Assembly (NCBI GenBank): GCA_019428945.1
Contig: JAHYJM010000001.1
Span: 28,837-92,836, forward strand
Length of the DNA stretch: 64,000 nt
Reading direction: 5' to 3'
Source: Bacillota bacterium
GTDB taxonomy: Bacteria; Bacillota; Dethiobacteria; DTU022
A program made the position numbers and the translations under genes. Each line of letters begins with the position of its first letter. Within the stretch, counting starts at the first letter, position 1. Below, in pieces: positions 1 through 7,207 of this stretch. The notes under the pieces are model-generated. The model was not told the origin of the DNA. It did not search any database and saw only the letters and a list, made by a program, of their open reading frames with translations.

Positions 1-478
1 CATTATGTCTGCAAACCCTGATGCTGTTTACTGGACAGCATACCAGGGCCTGGGCGCTCTTTTGATCAGGCAGCTTCGTCAGGATGGTTATGAAGGCGTA
101 ATCATGGTTGGCGACGGCTCAAGCGCGCAAGAACTGCTCGACCTTGCCCAGGCTGAAGGAGAAGGCGTATACTGCACCGCTCCTCCGGTAGTTGACTTTT
201 TACCTGCAGCTCAAAGCTTTATTGAGGGCTACAACGAAAACTTCCCGAGAGAACCGGGTGCATATGCCGGCCTGATGTATGATGCTACTTACCTGCTGGT
301 TAATGCGATTGAAAGAGCAGGATCTTTTGACGGCGAAGCAATCAAAGACGCTCTTGCCGCAACAGACGGTTTTGAAGGTATTACCGGACCGATCGGTTTT
401 ACCCCGCAGAATACACTGAACAGAAGCAACTTCGTTATTCTGGTCGGTGAAGGCGGAAGATGGCAACTGGCAGAATAA
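1..478 (+). CDS. livK: ABC transporter substrate-binding protein, C-terminal part
   Basis: The reading frame is open to the left window edge, so this is the C-terminal 158 or so residues of a longer protein of about 380 residues. The apparent ATG at position 5 is internal. The sequence has the Leu/Ile/Val-binding protein (periplasmic binding fold type I) pattern: a VGDGSSAQELLDLA stretch, a later GYNENFPREPGAYAGLMYDA helix and the terminal TGPIGFTPQNT motif. In Gram-positive cells it would be a membrane-anchored solute receptor. It heads an operon with two permeases and two ATPases. Given the genes downstream, hydroxyproline or proline is a likely cargo, but that is inference; binding proteins of this family vary widely in ligand. 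Confidence 0.9.
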   Translation, partial: IMSANPDAVYWTAYQGLGALLIRQLRQDGYEGVIMVGDGSSAQELLDLAQAEGEGVYCTAPPVVDFLPAAQSFIEGYNENFPREPGAYAGLMYDATYLLVNAIERAGSFDGEAIKDALAATDGFEGITGPIGFTPQNTLNRSNFVILVGEGGRWQLAE

Positions 479-500
479 AAAAGATAGTATAAAACGGCTT

Positions 501-526
501 GCAGGCCTGGTTAAAGCCAGGCCTGC
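501..526 (+). other. Intercistronic stem-loop between livK and livH
   Basis: A perfect 10-bp inverted repeat (501-510 with 517-526) encloses a 6-nt loop. No T-run follows, so it is not a strong terminator. Hairpins at this place in binding-protein operons commonly protect the upstream mRNA or partly stop transcription, giving more receptor than permease. That role is inferred here. Confidence 0.7.
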
Positions 527-547
527 ACATGCTTGAGAGGTGAACAG

Positions 548-1462
548 ATGACTACCTGGGAGATTTTTTTGCAGCAGCTTTTTAATGGTTTGCTTGTCGG
601 TTCTTTTTATGGACTAGTTGCTATCGGTTATTCCATGGTCTACGGTATCATTAAGCTGCTGAACTTTGCCCATGCTGATATTTACATGAGCGGAGCTTTT
701 GCCGGACTTATCATACTAGGTTTCTTAAACCCCTATATCGGTAACCAGTGGCTCGGCATTATAGTTGCACTTTTATTAAGCATGATTTTAGTCGGATTGC
801 TGGGGGTAGCAATTCAAAGAGTCGCTTACCGGCCTATGTTAAAAGCGCCGCGGCTATCAATACTCATTACTGCTTTAGCTGTATCAATGATCCTTTACAA
901 TACAGTTTTACTAATGACCCAGGGGCAGTACAAACCATTTACAACAGGTTTGACTCATGAAAGCTTTTATATTGGGGCCCTGCGTATGACAGAAACGAGG
1001 CTGGTTCTGCTTATTGCCGCCCTTGCTCTTATGTTGATGCTGCACCTGTTTATTACCAGAACCATGTATGGAAAAGCAATGCGCGCCATTGCACTTGACC
1101 GGGATACCTGCCAGTTGATGGGGATAAACGTATATAAAATTATAGCCATCACTTTTTTCGTCGGTTCTGCACTGGCTGCAGCAGCCGGTATCATGGCTGG
1201 CGTTTACTACGGAACGGTTCACTTTTTCATGGGCTTTTTAATCGGCCTCAAAGCTTTTACAGCCGCAGTTATCGGGGGCATTGGGATCATACCCGGGGCC
1301 ATGCTGGGTGGTCTGCTGCTCGGTCTGCTGGAAGCTTTCGGCACCCAGATACCTTTTATCGGTTCATCGTGGAGAGATGTGTTTACCTTTGTATTCCTGA
1401 TTCTTTTCCTAATCTTTAAGCCTAACGGCCTTTTGGGACGTATGGAAAGCGAAAGGATGTAG
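548..1462 (+). CDS. livH: Branched-chain-type amino acid ABC transporter permease LivH
   Basis: Membrane permease of the LivH family: very hydrophobic, about 8 membrane spans, with the conserved start region containing GLVAIGYSMVYGIIKLLNFAH and the late loop GGIGIIPGAMLGG. It forms the transmembrane channel together with LivM. I place the start at ATG 548 because AGAGGTG sits 6 bases upstream; an in-frame TTG at 533 overlaps that site and is unlikely. Length 304 residues is normal for the family. The gene follows the livK hairpin and precedes livM by 4 bases. Confidence 0.92.
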   Translation: MTTWEIFLQQLFNGLLVGSFYGLVAIGYSMVYGIIKLLNFAHADIYMSGAFAGLIILGFLNPYIGNQWLGIIVALLLSMILVGLLGVAIQRVAYRPMLKAPRLSILITALAVSMILYNTVLLMTQGQYKPFTTGLTHESFYIGALRMTETRLVLLIAALALMLMLHLFITRTMYGKAMRAIALDRDTCQLMGINVYKIIAITFFVGSALAAAAGIMAGVYYGTVHFFMGFLIGLKAFTAAVIGGIGIIPGAMLGGLLLGLLEAFGTQIPFIGSSWRDVFTFVFLILFLIFKPNGLLGRMESERM

Positions 1463-1466
1463 CGTT

Positions 1467-2468
1467 ATGGCTGAGAAAAAACAAAAAAAGTTCACTAATC
1501 CATTTGGCACTGTCGTAGAAAGTCTTTATGATCTATTCGATAAGAAGGCTCCGCGTTACCTGCTTATGACCATAATGACAGCTTTCTTAATATATCTGCC
1601 GCTTAGTTCCAGCCGTTTTACGCAGGAGATTATGACAAACCTGTTTTTTTATGTAGTAGTGTGCCTTGGCCTTAATATTATAGTTGGTTTTGCCGGCTTA
1701 CTGCATTTGGGGTATGCTGCTTTTTTTGCTGTCGGAGCTTACACTACAGGAATCCTCAGTTCGGTATACGGGGTGAACTTCTGGCTAACTCTACCCTTCA
1801 GTATAATTGCGGCAGTAATTGCAGGTCTGGCGATCGGGGCTCCTACTCTCAGGTTACGCGGTGATTACCTGGCTATAGTAACACTTGGTTTTGGTGAAAT
1901 AATCCGACTGACTGTCCGCAACCTGGATATAACCGGTGGAGCAATGGGCCTAATCGGCATCCAGCGTCCGGTTTTGTTCGGTATAGTTTTAAACCAGATT
2001 ACCCATTTTTATTATCTTTTTTTCATACTGGCTGTTATTGCCATTATTGTTTCTTATCGCCTGCACGATTCAAGGTTGGGAAGGGCATGGGAATATATCA
2101 GGGAAGATGAGGATGCTGCCTCGGCTATGGGCATCAACGTAGTCCAAATCAGGCTATACGCTTTTATTATCGGATCAGCTTTCGGAGCACTCGCCGGTTC
2201 TTTGTATGCCGCAAAGATGACAGCTATATCACCGGAATCTTTCATGTTTATTCACTCGGTAATGATTCTACTGGCAGTAGTACTCGGCGGAATGGGCAAA
2301 ATTCCGGGTGTTATCCTAGGTGCAATCATTGTAACCCTTATTCCCGAATTATCACGTGATATCGGACAATTCAGACTGATCATATTCGCAGTTCTACTAT
2401 TAATTCTAATGCTTTACAGGCCTCAGGGTATTTGGCCTGAAAGACAAGGTATATCAACTAAATTATAA
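1467..2468 (+). CDS. livM: Branched-chain-type amino acid ABC transporter permease LivM
   Basis: Second membrane permease, 333 residues, with the LivM signature GLNIIVGFAGLLHLGYAAFFAVGAY split over the first core helices and the EAA-like region RLGRAWEYIREDEDAASAMGI near residue 210, which contacts the ATPase subunits. A charged N-terminal extension of about 30 residues (rich in Lys) precedes the first span. The ATG follows livH by 4 bases with AAAGGATG as ribosome binding site. Confidence 0.93.
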   Translation: MAEKKQKKFTNPFGTVVESLYDLFDKKAPRYLLMTIMTAFLIYLPLSSSRFTQEIMTNLFFYVVVCLGLNIIVGFAGLLHLGYAAFFAVGAYTTGILSSVYGVNFWLTLPFSIIAAVIAGLAIGAPTLRLRGDYLAIVTLGFGEIIRLTVRNLDITGGAMGLIGIQRPVLFGIVLNQITHFYYLFFILAVIAIIVSYRLHDSRLGRAWEYIREDEDAASAMGINVVQIRLYAFIIGSAFGALAGSLYAAKMTAISPESFMFIHSVMILLAVVLGGMGKIPGVILGAIIVTLIPELSRDIGQFRLIIFAVLLLILMLYRPQGIWPERQGISTKL

Positions 2469-2480
2469 TGGGGTGTTGCA

Positions 2481-3260
2481 GTGGCGCTACTTGATATTAA
2501 AGACCTGACCTTGCGTTTTGGCGGCCTCTGCGCCGTTAACCAACTTTCACTTGAAATTGAAGAGGGCTCTATCCGCAGTTTAATCGGCCCGAACGGTGCC
2601 GGTAAAACCTGTGTTTTTAACTGCCTGACCGGTTTTTATAAGCCGAGCAGCGGTGATATGGTATTCATGGGTACAAGTATTATGAAGAAAAAACCGCACC
2701 TGATCACCCACATGGGGATGGCACGTACTTTTCAAAATCTGCGGCTTTTTAAACAAATGACTGTAATGGAAAATGTAATGTCCGGAATGCACTGCAGAAC
2801 CAACGCAGCCTTTGCAGGCGCTGTTTTGCGGACACAAAGCCAGAAAGCCGAAGAAAAACTTATTCGGGAAATCGCTGAAGAGTGCCTTGATTTCGTCGGT
2901 ATCCTTGATAAAAAGAATTACATGGCCAAGAATCTTCCTTATGGCGATCAGCGCCGGGTAGAATGGGCCAGGGCGCTGGCCACACAGCCTAAACTTCTGC
3001 TCCTTGATGAACCGGCCGCCGGCCTGAATAAAGAAGAAAAGGCTCGCCTGATTAACCTAATGCGTAGAATCAGGGATGAAAGAAAAGTAACCATATTCCT
3101 GATTGAGCATGACATGGGCCTGGTTATGAAGGTTTCGGAAAAGATTTTTGTAATCGACTACGGGGTTAAAATTGCTGAAGGAACTTCCAAAGAAGTTAGA
3201 GACAATCCAAGGGTAGTAGAAGCATACCTTGGCAAGGAAGAAACGGAGGATGCCGTATGA
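2481..3260 (+). CDS. livG: ABC transporter ATP-binding protein LivG
   Basis: Cytoplasmic ATPase of the uptake system. Walker A GPNGAGKT lies at residues 36-43, Walker B LLLLDEP near 175, and the signature is the LivG-type variant PYGDQRRVE in place of LSGGQ. A His switch is present in LIEHDM. The start is GTG 2481, twelve bases after the livM stop, with a GGGGTG site upstream. Length 259 is typical. It overlaps livF by 4 bases (ATGA), indicating translational coupling. Confidence 0.94.
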   Translation: MALLDIKDLTLRFGGLCAVNQLSLEIEEGSIRSLIGPNGAGKTCVFNCLTGFYKPSSGDMVFMGTSIMKKKPHLITHMGMARTFQNLRLFKQMTVMENVMSGMHCRTNAAFAGAVLRTQSQKAEEKLIREIAEECLDFVGILDKKNYMAKNLPYGDQRRVEWARALATQPKLLLLDEPAAGLNKEEKARLINLMRRIRDERKVTIFLIEHDMGLVMKVSEKIFVIDYGVKIAEGTSKEVRDNPRVVEAYLGKEETEDAV

Positions 3261-3973
3261 GCGAAACAATACTAGCTTTAAAAGATCTTGAAACCAGGTA
3301 TGGGCAAATTTACGCTCTGCGCGGCATCAACTTTGAAGTTAAAAAGGGTGAAATTGTAACTCTGTTGGGTGCTAATGGTGCCGGGAAAAGCACGACCCTT
3401 AAAACAATTTCAAGCCTTGTTCCTGCCTCTGCCGGTAGCGTCAATTTTTTCAACGAAGATATTACTCACCTTGATCCTTATGCAATTGTTGAAAGAGGCC
3501 TGATCCATGTACCTGAAGGACGGATGATTTTTAAGGAATTAACTGTACTCGAAAACCTTGAGCTGGGCTCATTTACTCTTAGGGATAACGTTGAACGGAA
3601 AAAAAGAATCGACAGGGTATGCGAACTTTTTCCTGTATTAAAAGAGAGACATAAGCAGATGGGTGGTTTTCTCTCCGGGGGAGAACAGCAAATGCTTGCT
3701 ATCGGAAGGGCCCTGATGACGGAACCGAAAATACTGATGCTCGATGAACCTTCAATGGGACTAGCTCCGATTATTGTTCAGAACATCATGGATATTATCA
3801 AGCAGATCAACAGTGAGGGAACGACTATTTTATTGGTAGAACAAAATGCCAAAGTTGCCCTCAAGCTCGCTGACAGAGGTTACGTTTTAGAGACCGGAGA
3901 AATTGTCATGGAAGGCGATGCAGATGTTCTCAGCAAAGATGAAAGTATTGTAAAAGCTTACCTTGGCGAATAA
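3257..3973 (+). CDS. livF: ABC transporter ATP-binding protein LivF
   Basis: Second ATPase of the same transporter. Walker A GANGAGKST at residues 38-46, signature LSGGEQQMLA near 138, Walker B ILMLDEP near 160 and the switch His replaced by Gln in LLVEQNA, which is usual for LivF. 238 residues, normal length. The stop codon is immediately followed by the ATG of the thioredoxin/CcdA-like gene, so that gene is probably cotranscribed with the transporter. Confidence 0.94.
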   Translation: MSETILALKDLETRYGQIYALRGINFEVKKGEIVTLLGANGAGKSTTLKTISSLVPASAGSVNFFNEDITHLDPYAIVERGLIHVPEGRMIFKELTVLENLELGSFTLRDNVERKKRIDRVCELFPVLKERHKQMGGFLSGGEQQMLAIGRALMTEPKILMLDEPSMGLAPIIVQNIMDIIKQINSEGTTILLVEQNAKVALKLADRGYVLETGEIVMEGDADVLSKDESIVKAYLGE

Positions 3974-5239
3974 ATGACTAATATTAGTTTCAATAAAACC
4001 GTTCTTTTAATTTGTATTACAATGATCTGCCTCTTGCTAAGCCACGGTTCAGCCTGCGCTGAAGATAACCCGGCTTTAGTTTCAGATAATGATGCTCCTG
4101 AAAAGACTGTGCTTTACTATTTTTGGGGATATTGTCCTGTTTGCAGTAAACCGGAAGAACATGTCCATCTTTTTGAAGATTACCCAATCACGGTAGAGAT
4201 TTATGAAGTTTTTCACGACGAAGAAGGTCGGGCAATTTATGATCAATTCAGTGAAGACCTGGGTATTGAAGTATATGGCTTTCCGACCCTGGTTTTTAAA
4301 GATAAATATTGGCTCGGTTTTTCAGAGACAGTCCAGGTTGAAATTCTAACCGAAATAGAGGCCCACCTCAGTGGTGAAGATAGCGCTGCAGGTCAGATTA
4401 TACAGATACCATTTTATGGCGAAGTTGATCTTCAGGCCTCTCCGTTACTTCTGACAACGGCTATCATAGCTACACTGGACGGTTTTAATCCCTGCTCTCT
4501 ATTTGTTTTAACATTCCTGCTGGCAATAATCGTTCATTCGGCATCACGTAAAAGGATTTTCCTGGTTGGTTTAACTTTTTTGGCAGTAACTTCTGCTGTT
4601 TACGGCCTTTTCATGCTGGGTGTTCTTAATATTATGCTCTTCGCAAGTCAGCTTTTCTGGATTCGCAACATAGTCTCGGCTGTTGTAATTTTACTGGGAC
4701 TGGTGGGAATCAAAGATTTTCTGTTTTTCAAAGAAGGCGTTTCTTTCGTCATTCCCGATTCTTATAAAAAGAAATATTACAGCCAGGTTCGAAATATATT
4801 TTACACGAAGTCAGTAATACCGATGATTATTGCCACGTCTGTGATGGCACTGGGAATTGCACTAATCGAGTTGCCCTGTACCGCTGGCTTTCCTTTTATC
4901 TGGAGCAGTATAGTCAGCACAAAAGATCTACCCTTATCACAGTATGCCATCCTGTTTATAATCTATCTCTTTCTCTACCTTTTGATCGAACTAATTATTT
5001 TTTTTATTGCCGTCATCAGGATGCGATCAGTTAAAATGACTGAAGAGAGGGGACGGATACTTAAGCTCATTGCCGGCAGCCTGATGCTTGTATTAGGTTT
5101 GGTACTATTCTTCAGACCTGGTTATATGGAGAATCTTATTGGGATACTAATCACTTTCGGATCAGCTTTCATTTTGATTTTATTAATGTTCCTTTTTAAA
5201 AAGATTTTTTTAACTGACGTGGGGAGGCAGACCAAATGA
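3974..5239 (+). CDS. Thioredoxin-like/CcdA-like membrane protein
   Basis: 421 residues. A signal peptide (about residues 8-29, ending near SACAED) leads to an extracytoplasmic thioredoxin-like domain with a CPVC pair at C54/C57. Then come about six to seven membrane spans resembling CcdA/DsbD, with single conserved cysteines at C174 (FNPCSLF) and C302 (ELPCTAGFP). This architecture suggests electron transfer across the membrane from cytoplasmic thiols to an outer-face thioredoxin domain. It directly abuts livF and overlaps the next gene by 4 bases, so it belongs to the hydroxyproline-type operon, although no disulfide-dependent partner is visible here. Family placement is confident; function is not. 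Confidence 0.75.
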   Translation: MTNISFNKTVLLICITMICLLLSHGSACAEDNPALVSDNDAPEKTVLYYFWGYCPVCSKPEEHVHLFEDYPITVEIYEVFHDEEGRAIYDQFSEDLGIEVYGFPTLVFKDKYWLGFSETVQVEILTEIEAHLSGEDSAAGQIIQIPFYGEVDLQASPLLLTTAIIATLDGFNPCSLFVLTFLLAIIVHSASRKRIFLVGLTFLAVTSAVYGLFMLGVLNIMLFASQLFWIRNIVSAVVILLGLVGIKDFLFFKEGVSFVIPDSYKKKYYSQVRNIFYTKSVIPMIIATSVMALGIALIELPCTAGFPFIWSSIVSTKDLPLSQYAILFIIYLFLYLLIELIIFFIAVIRMRSVKMTEERGRILKLIAGSLMLVLGLVLFFRPGYMENLIGILITFGSAFILILLMFLFKKIFLTDVGRQTK

Positions 5240-6258
5240 ACTGGAAACCATCGGAAAATTGGATCACTTTAACCGCTATTGATGCTCACACAGGAGGGGA
5301 GCCTCTGAGAATATTTGCAGGTGATCATCCTAAAATACCAGGCGATACAATTCTTGAAAAACGAAAGTATGCCCTGAAAAATATCGACTACCTCAGAACA
5401 GCAACACTCTGGGAACCACGTGGACATGCTGACATGTATGGCTGTATAATTACCGAACCAGTAACTGACGATGGCCATTTTGGTGTTCTTTTTACTCACA
5501 ATGAAGGTTACAGCAGCATGTGCGGCCATGGGATTATCGCCGTAACAAAAGTTGTGCTTGAAACAGAATTAATAAATATACCCTTTGATAGCAGGCAGGT
5601 AAATATTGACACTCCCGCAGGCAGGGTAACCGCCTATCCTTCCTGGAAAGATGGCTCAGTAACCAGTGTCTCTTTTTTGAATGTGCCTTCTTTTATTTAC
5701 GCTGCGGCTGAAGTTGTTAATGTACCGGGATTGGGTAAAATAAATTATGATGTTGCGTTCGGAGGAGCTTTTTACGCATTTGTTGATGCTGAAGAAGCTG
5801 GGGTTGAACTGAATCCCGGTGGGTTCAGGAAGCTGATCGAAAGAGGAACATTGATAAAGAAGGCAATTATGAATGAGAGTGAGATTAAGCATCCCTTTGA
5901 AATTGATCTCGGATTCCTTTACGGTGTCATTTTTGTAGGTAAATCTGAAAAAGCGTCAAATCACAGCCGTAATGTATGTGTTTTTGCTGATGGTGAAGTC
6001 GATCGAAGTCCTACCGGAACCGGAGTAAGCGCAAGAGCTGCAATTCACTTCAGCAGGGGTGAAATTACTTTAAACGAACCATTTGTGGTTGAAAGTATTC
6101 TGGGCACTACTTTTACAGGCGAAGTAGTTGAAAAAACAACTTTTGGCCACCATGATGCAGTAATACCGAAAATAACAGGCTCAGCTCATATATGCGGCAT
6201 CAATAAGCTGGTTATAGATCCGGATGATCCTTTAAAACACGGTTTTATTCTCAGGTAA
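5236..6258 (+). CDS. Proline racemase-fold enzyme, predicted trans-3-hydroxy-L-proline dehydratase
   Basis: 340 residues of the proline racemase superfamily. The first catalytic Cys is kept (C96 in MCGHG). The position of the second one is Thr260 (DRSPTGTG instead of DRSPCGTG). In human L3HYPDH and bacterial relatives a Cys/Thr pair marks trans-3-hydroxy-L-proline dehydratase, which makes pyrroline-2-carboxylate; true racemases and 4-hydroxyproline 2-epimerases keep both Cys. The gene is translationally coupled to the CcdA-like gene (ATGA overlap) and ends 8 bases inside the convergent activase gene. A P2C reductase of the usual families is not present in the window. Substrate is inferred from one residue plus context. 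Confidence 0.8.
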   Translation: MNWKPSENWITLTAIDAHTGGEPLRIFAGDHPKIPGDTILEKRKYALKNIDYLRTATLWEPRGHADMYGCIITEPVTDDGHFGVLFTHNEGYSSMCGHGIIAVTKVVLETELINIPFDSRQVNIDTPAGRVTAYPSWKDGSVTSVSFLNVPSFIYAAAEVVNVPGLGKINYDVAFGGAFYAFVDAEEAGVELNPGGFRKLIERGTLIKKAIMNESEIKHPFEIDLGFLYGVIFVGKSEKASNHSRNVCVFADGEVDRSPTGTGVSARAAIHFSRGEITLNEPFVVESILGTTFTGEVVEKTTFGHHDAVIPKITGSAHICGINKLVIDPDDPLKHGFILR

Positions 6259-7207
6259 TTTCACTGCCGGACCTGATCGGTATTCCAGTTAACAGGCTGT
6301 TCATGAACTCAGCCCGTTCTTTTACATGTTCCTCTGAGGGCGGCAGCAGGTCACGGCATCTGTAATCTAATCCGAGTAGTCGGTAAGTATCGCTGCCCAG
6401 CCGATGGTAAGGTAGCAGCTCGATCTCCTTGATTTTTTTCAGTTTAGTGCAAAAGCCGAGTGTGGCTGCCAGGTTTGAATCAGTATCATTATAACCGGGT
6501 ATAAGAGGAATGCGAATAATTTCTCCAAAGTGGTAACTTGTTTGATCTGCTTTTATCAGGTTGTCAAGTGTAGTTTGGTTGCTCGCTCCCACCCACAGTG
6601 TGTGCATCTGGTTGTCCATATGCTTAAGGTCGGCATAAAGGTGGTCCAGCCAGGGCAGAACCGTGTCCAGGCTGCTGTAAGGTGTATAAAGGCTGCTTTC
6701 CAGAGCTGTGTGGATGCCATTTATTTTGCATTTTTCAAGAAGAGCGGCACAGAAGTCAGGTTGGCAAAGCGGTTCTCCCCCGCTGAGTGTTATTCCTCCT
6801 CCGGAATGGAAGTAGAATATTTCATCCTTGCTGATTTCTTTCATTAAGTCGTCAACCGTCATAGTAAACCCGTATTTTTTAACCGCATTAGCCTGGCACA
6901 CTTCAAAACATCGAAAACATCCTACACATTTATCCCTGTCAGTAATAACACCCAGGCCATCATCAGATAAAGTTATGGCATTTTCGGGGCAGGATTCAAT
7001 ACAGCGGCCGCAGGCTGTGCAAAGTCTCTGATCATAGCCTTTCTCAAATTCAAAAGACTGTGACTCAGGCGTAGAACACCAGGGGCAGCTTAGCTGGCAG
7101 CCCTTTAAAAATATTACGGTTCTCAAACCCTGACCATCATGTATTGAAGATCTTTCGATCCTGATAATATTGCCTTTTAAATGTTTTTTCTTCAATGTGT
7201 CTTTCAT
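6251..7207 (-). CDS. Glycyl radical enzyme activase (radical SAM) for the adjacent GRE
   Basis: 318 residues. Radical SAM motif C37-x3-C41-x2-C44 (CQLSCPWC), followed by an inserted pair of [4Fe-4S] ferredoxin motifs (C63, C66, C69, C73 and C94, C97, C100, C104), as in activases of HypD-, CutC- and arylacetate-type enzymes. The SAM-binding GGE appears as SGGEP near residue 143. After the SAM cysteines it reads WCSTPES, not the more usual WCxNPE. It installs the glycyl radical on the partner encoded immediately upstream; ATGA overlap joins the two. Its 3' end overlaps the convergent dehydratase gene by 8 bp, leaving no room for a terminator. Confidence 0.9.
   Translation of the reverse strand: MKDTLKKKHLKGNIIRIERSSIHDGQGLRTVIFLKGCQLSCPWCSTPESQSFEFEKGYDQRLCTACGRCIESCPENAITLSDDGLGVITDRDKCVGCFRCFEVCQANAVKKYGFTMTVDDLMKEISKDEIFYFHSGGGITLSGGEPLCQPDFCAALLEKCKINGIHTALESSLYTPYSSLDTVLPWLDHLYADLKHMDNQMHTLWVGASNQTTLDNLIKADQTSYHFGEIIRIPLIPGYNDTDSNLAATLGFCTKLKKIKEIELLPYHRLGSDTYRLLGLDYRCRDLLPPSEEHVKERAEFMNSLLTGIPIRSGSEIT

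Noticed and set aside
533-547. TTG start for livH at 533
   Set aside because: It would overlap the ribosome binding site of the ATG at 548.
5236-6258. Annotation as proline racemase or 4-hydroxyproline 2-epimerase
   Set aside because: The second catalytic Cys is Thr260, which fits trans-3-hydroxyproline dehydratase and not a two-base epimerase.
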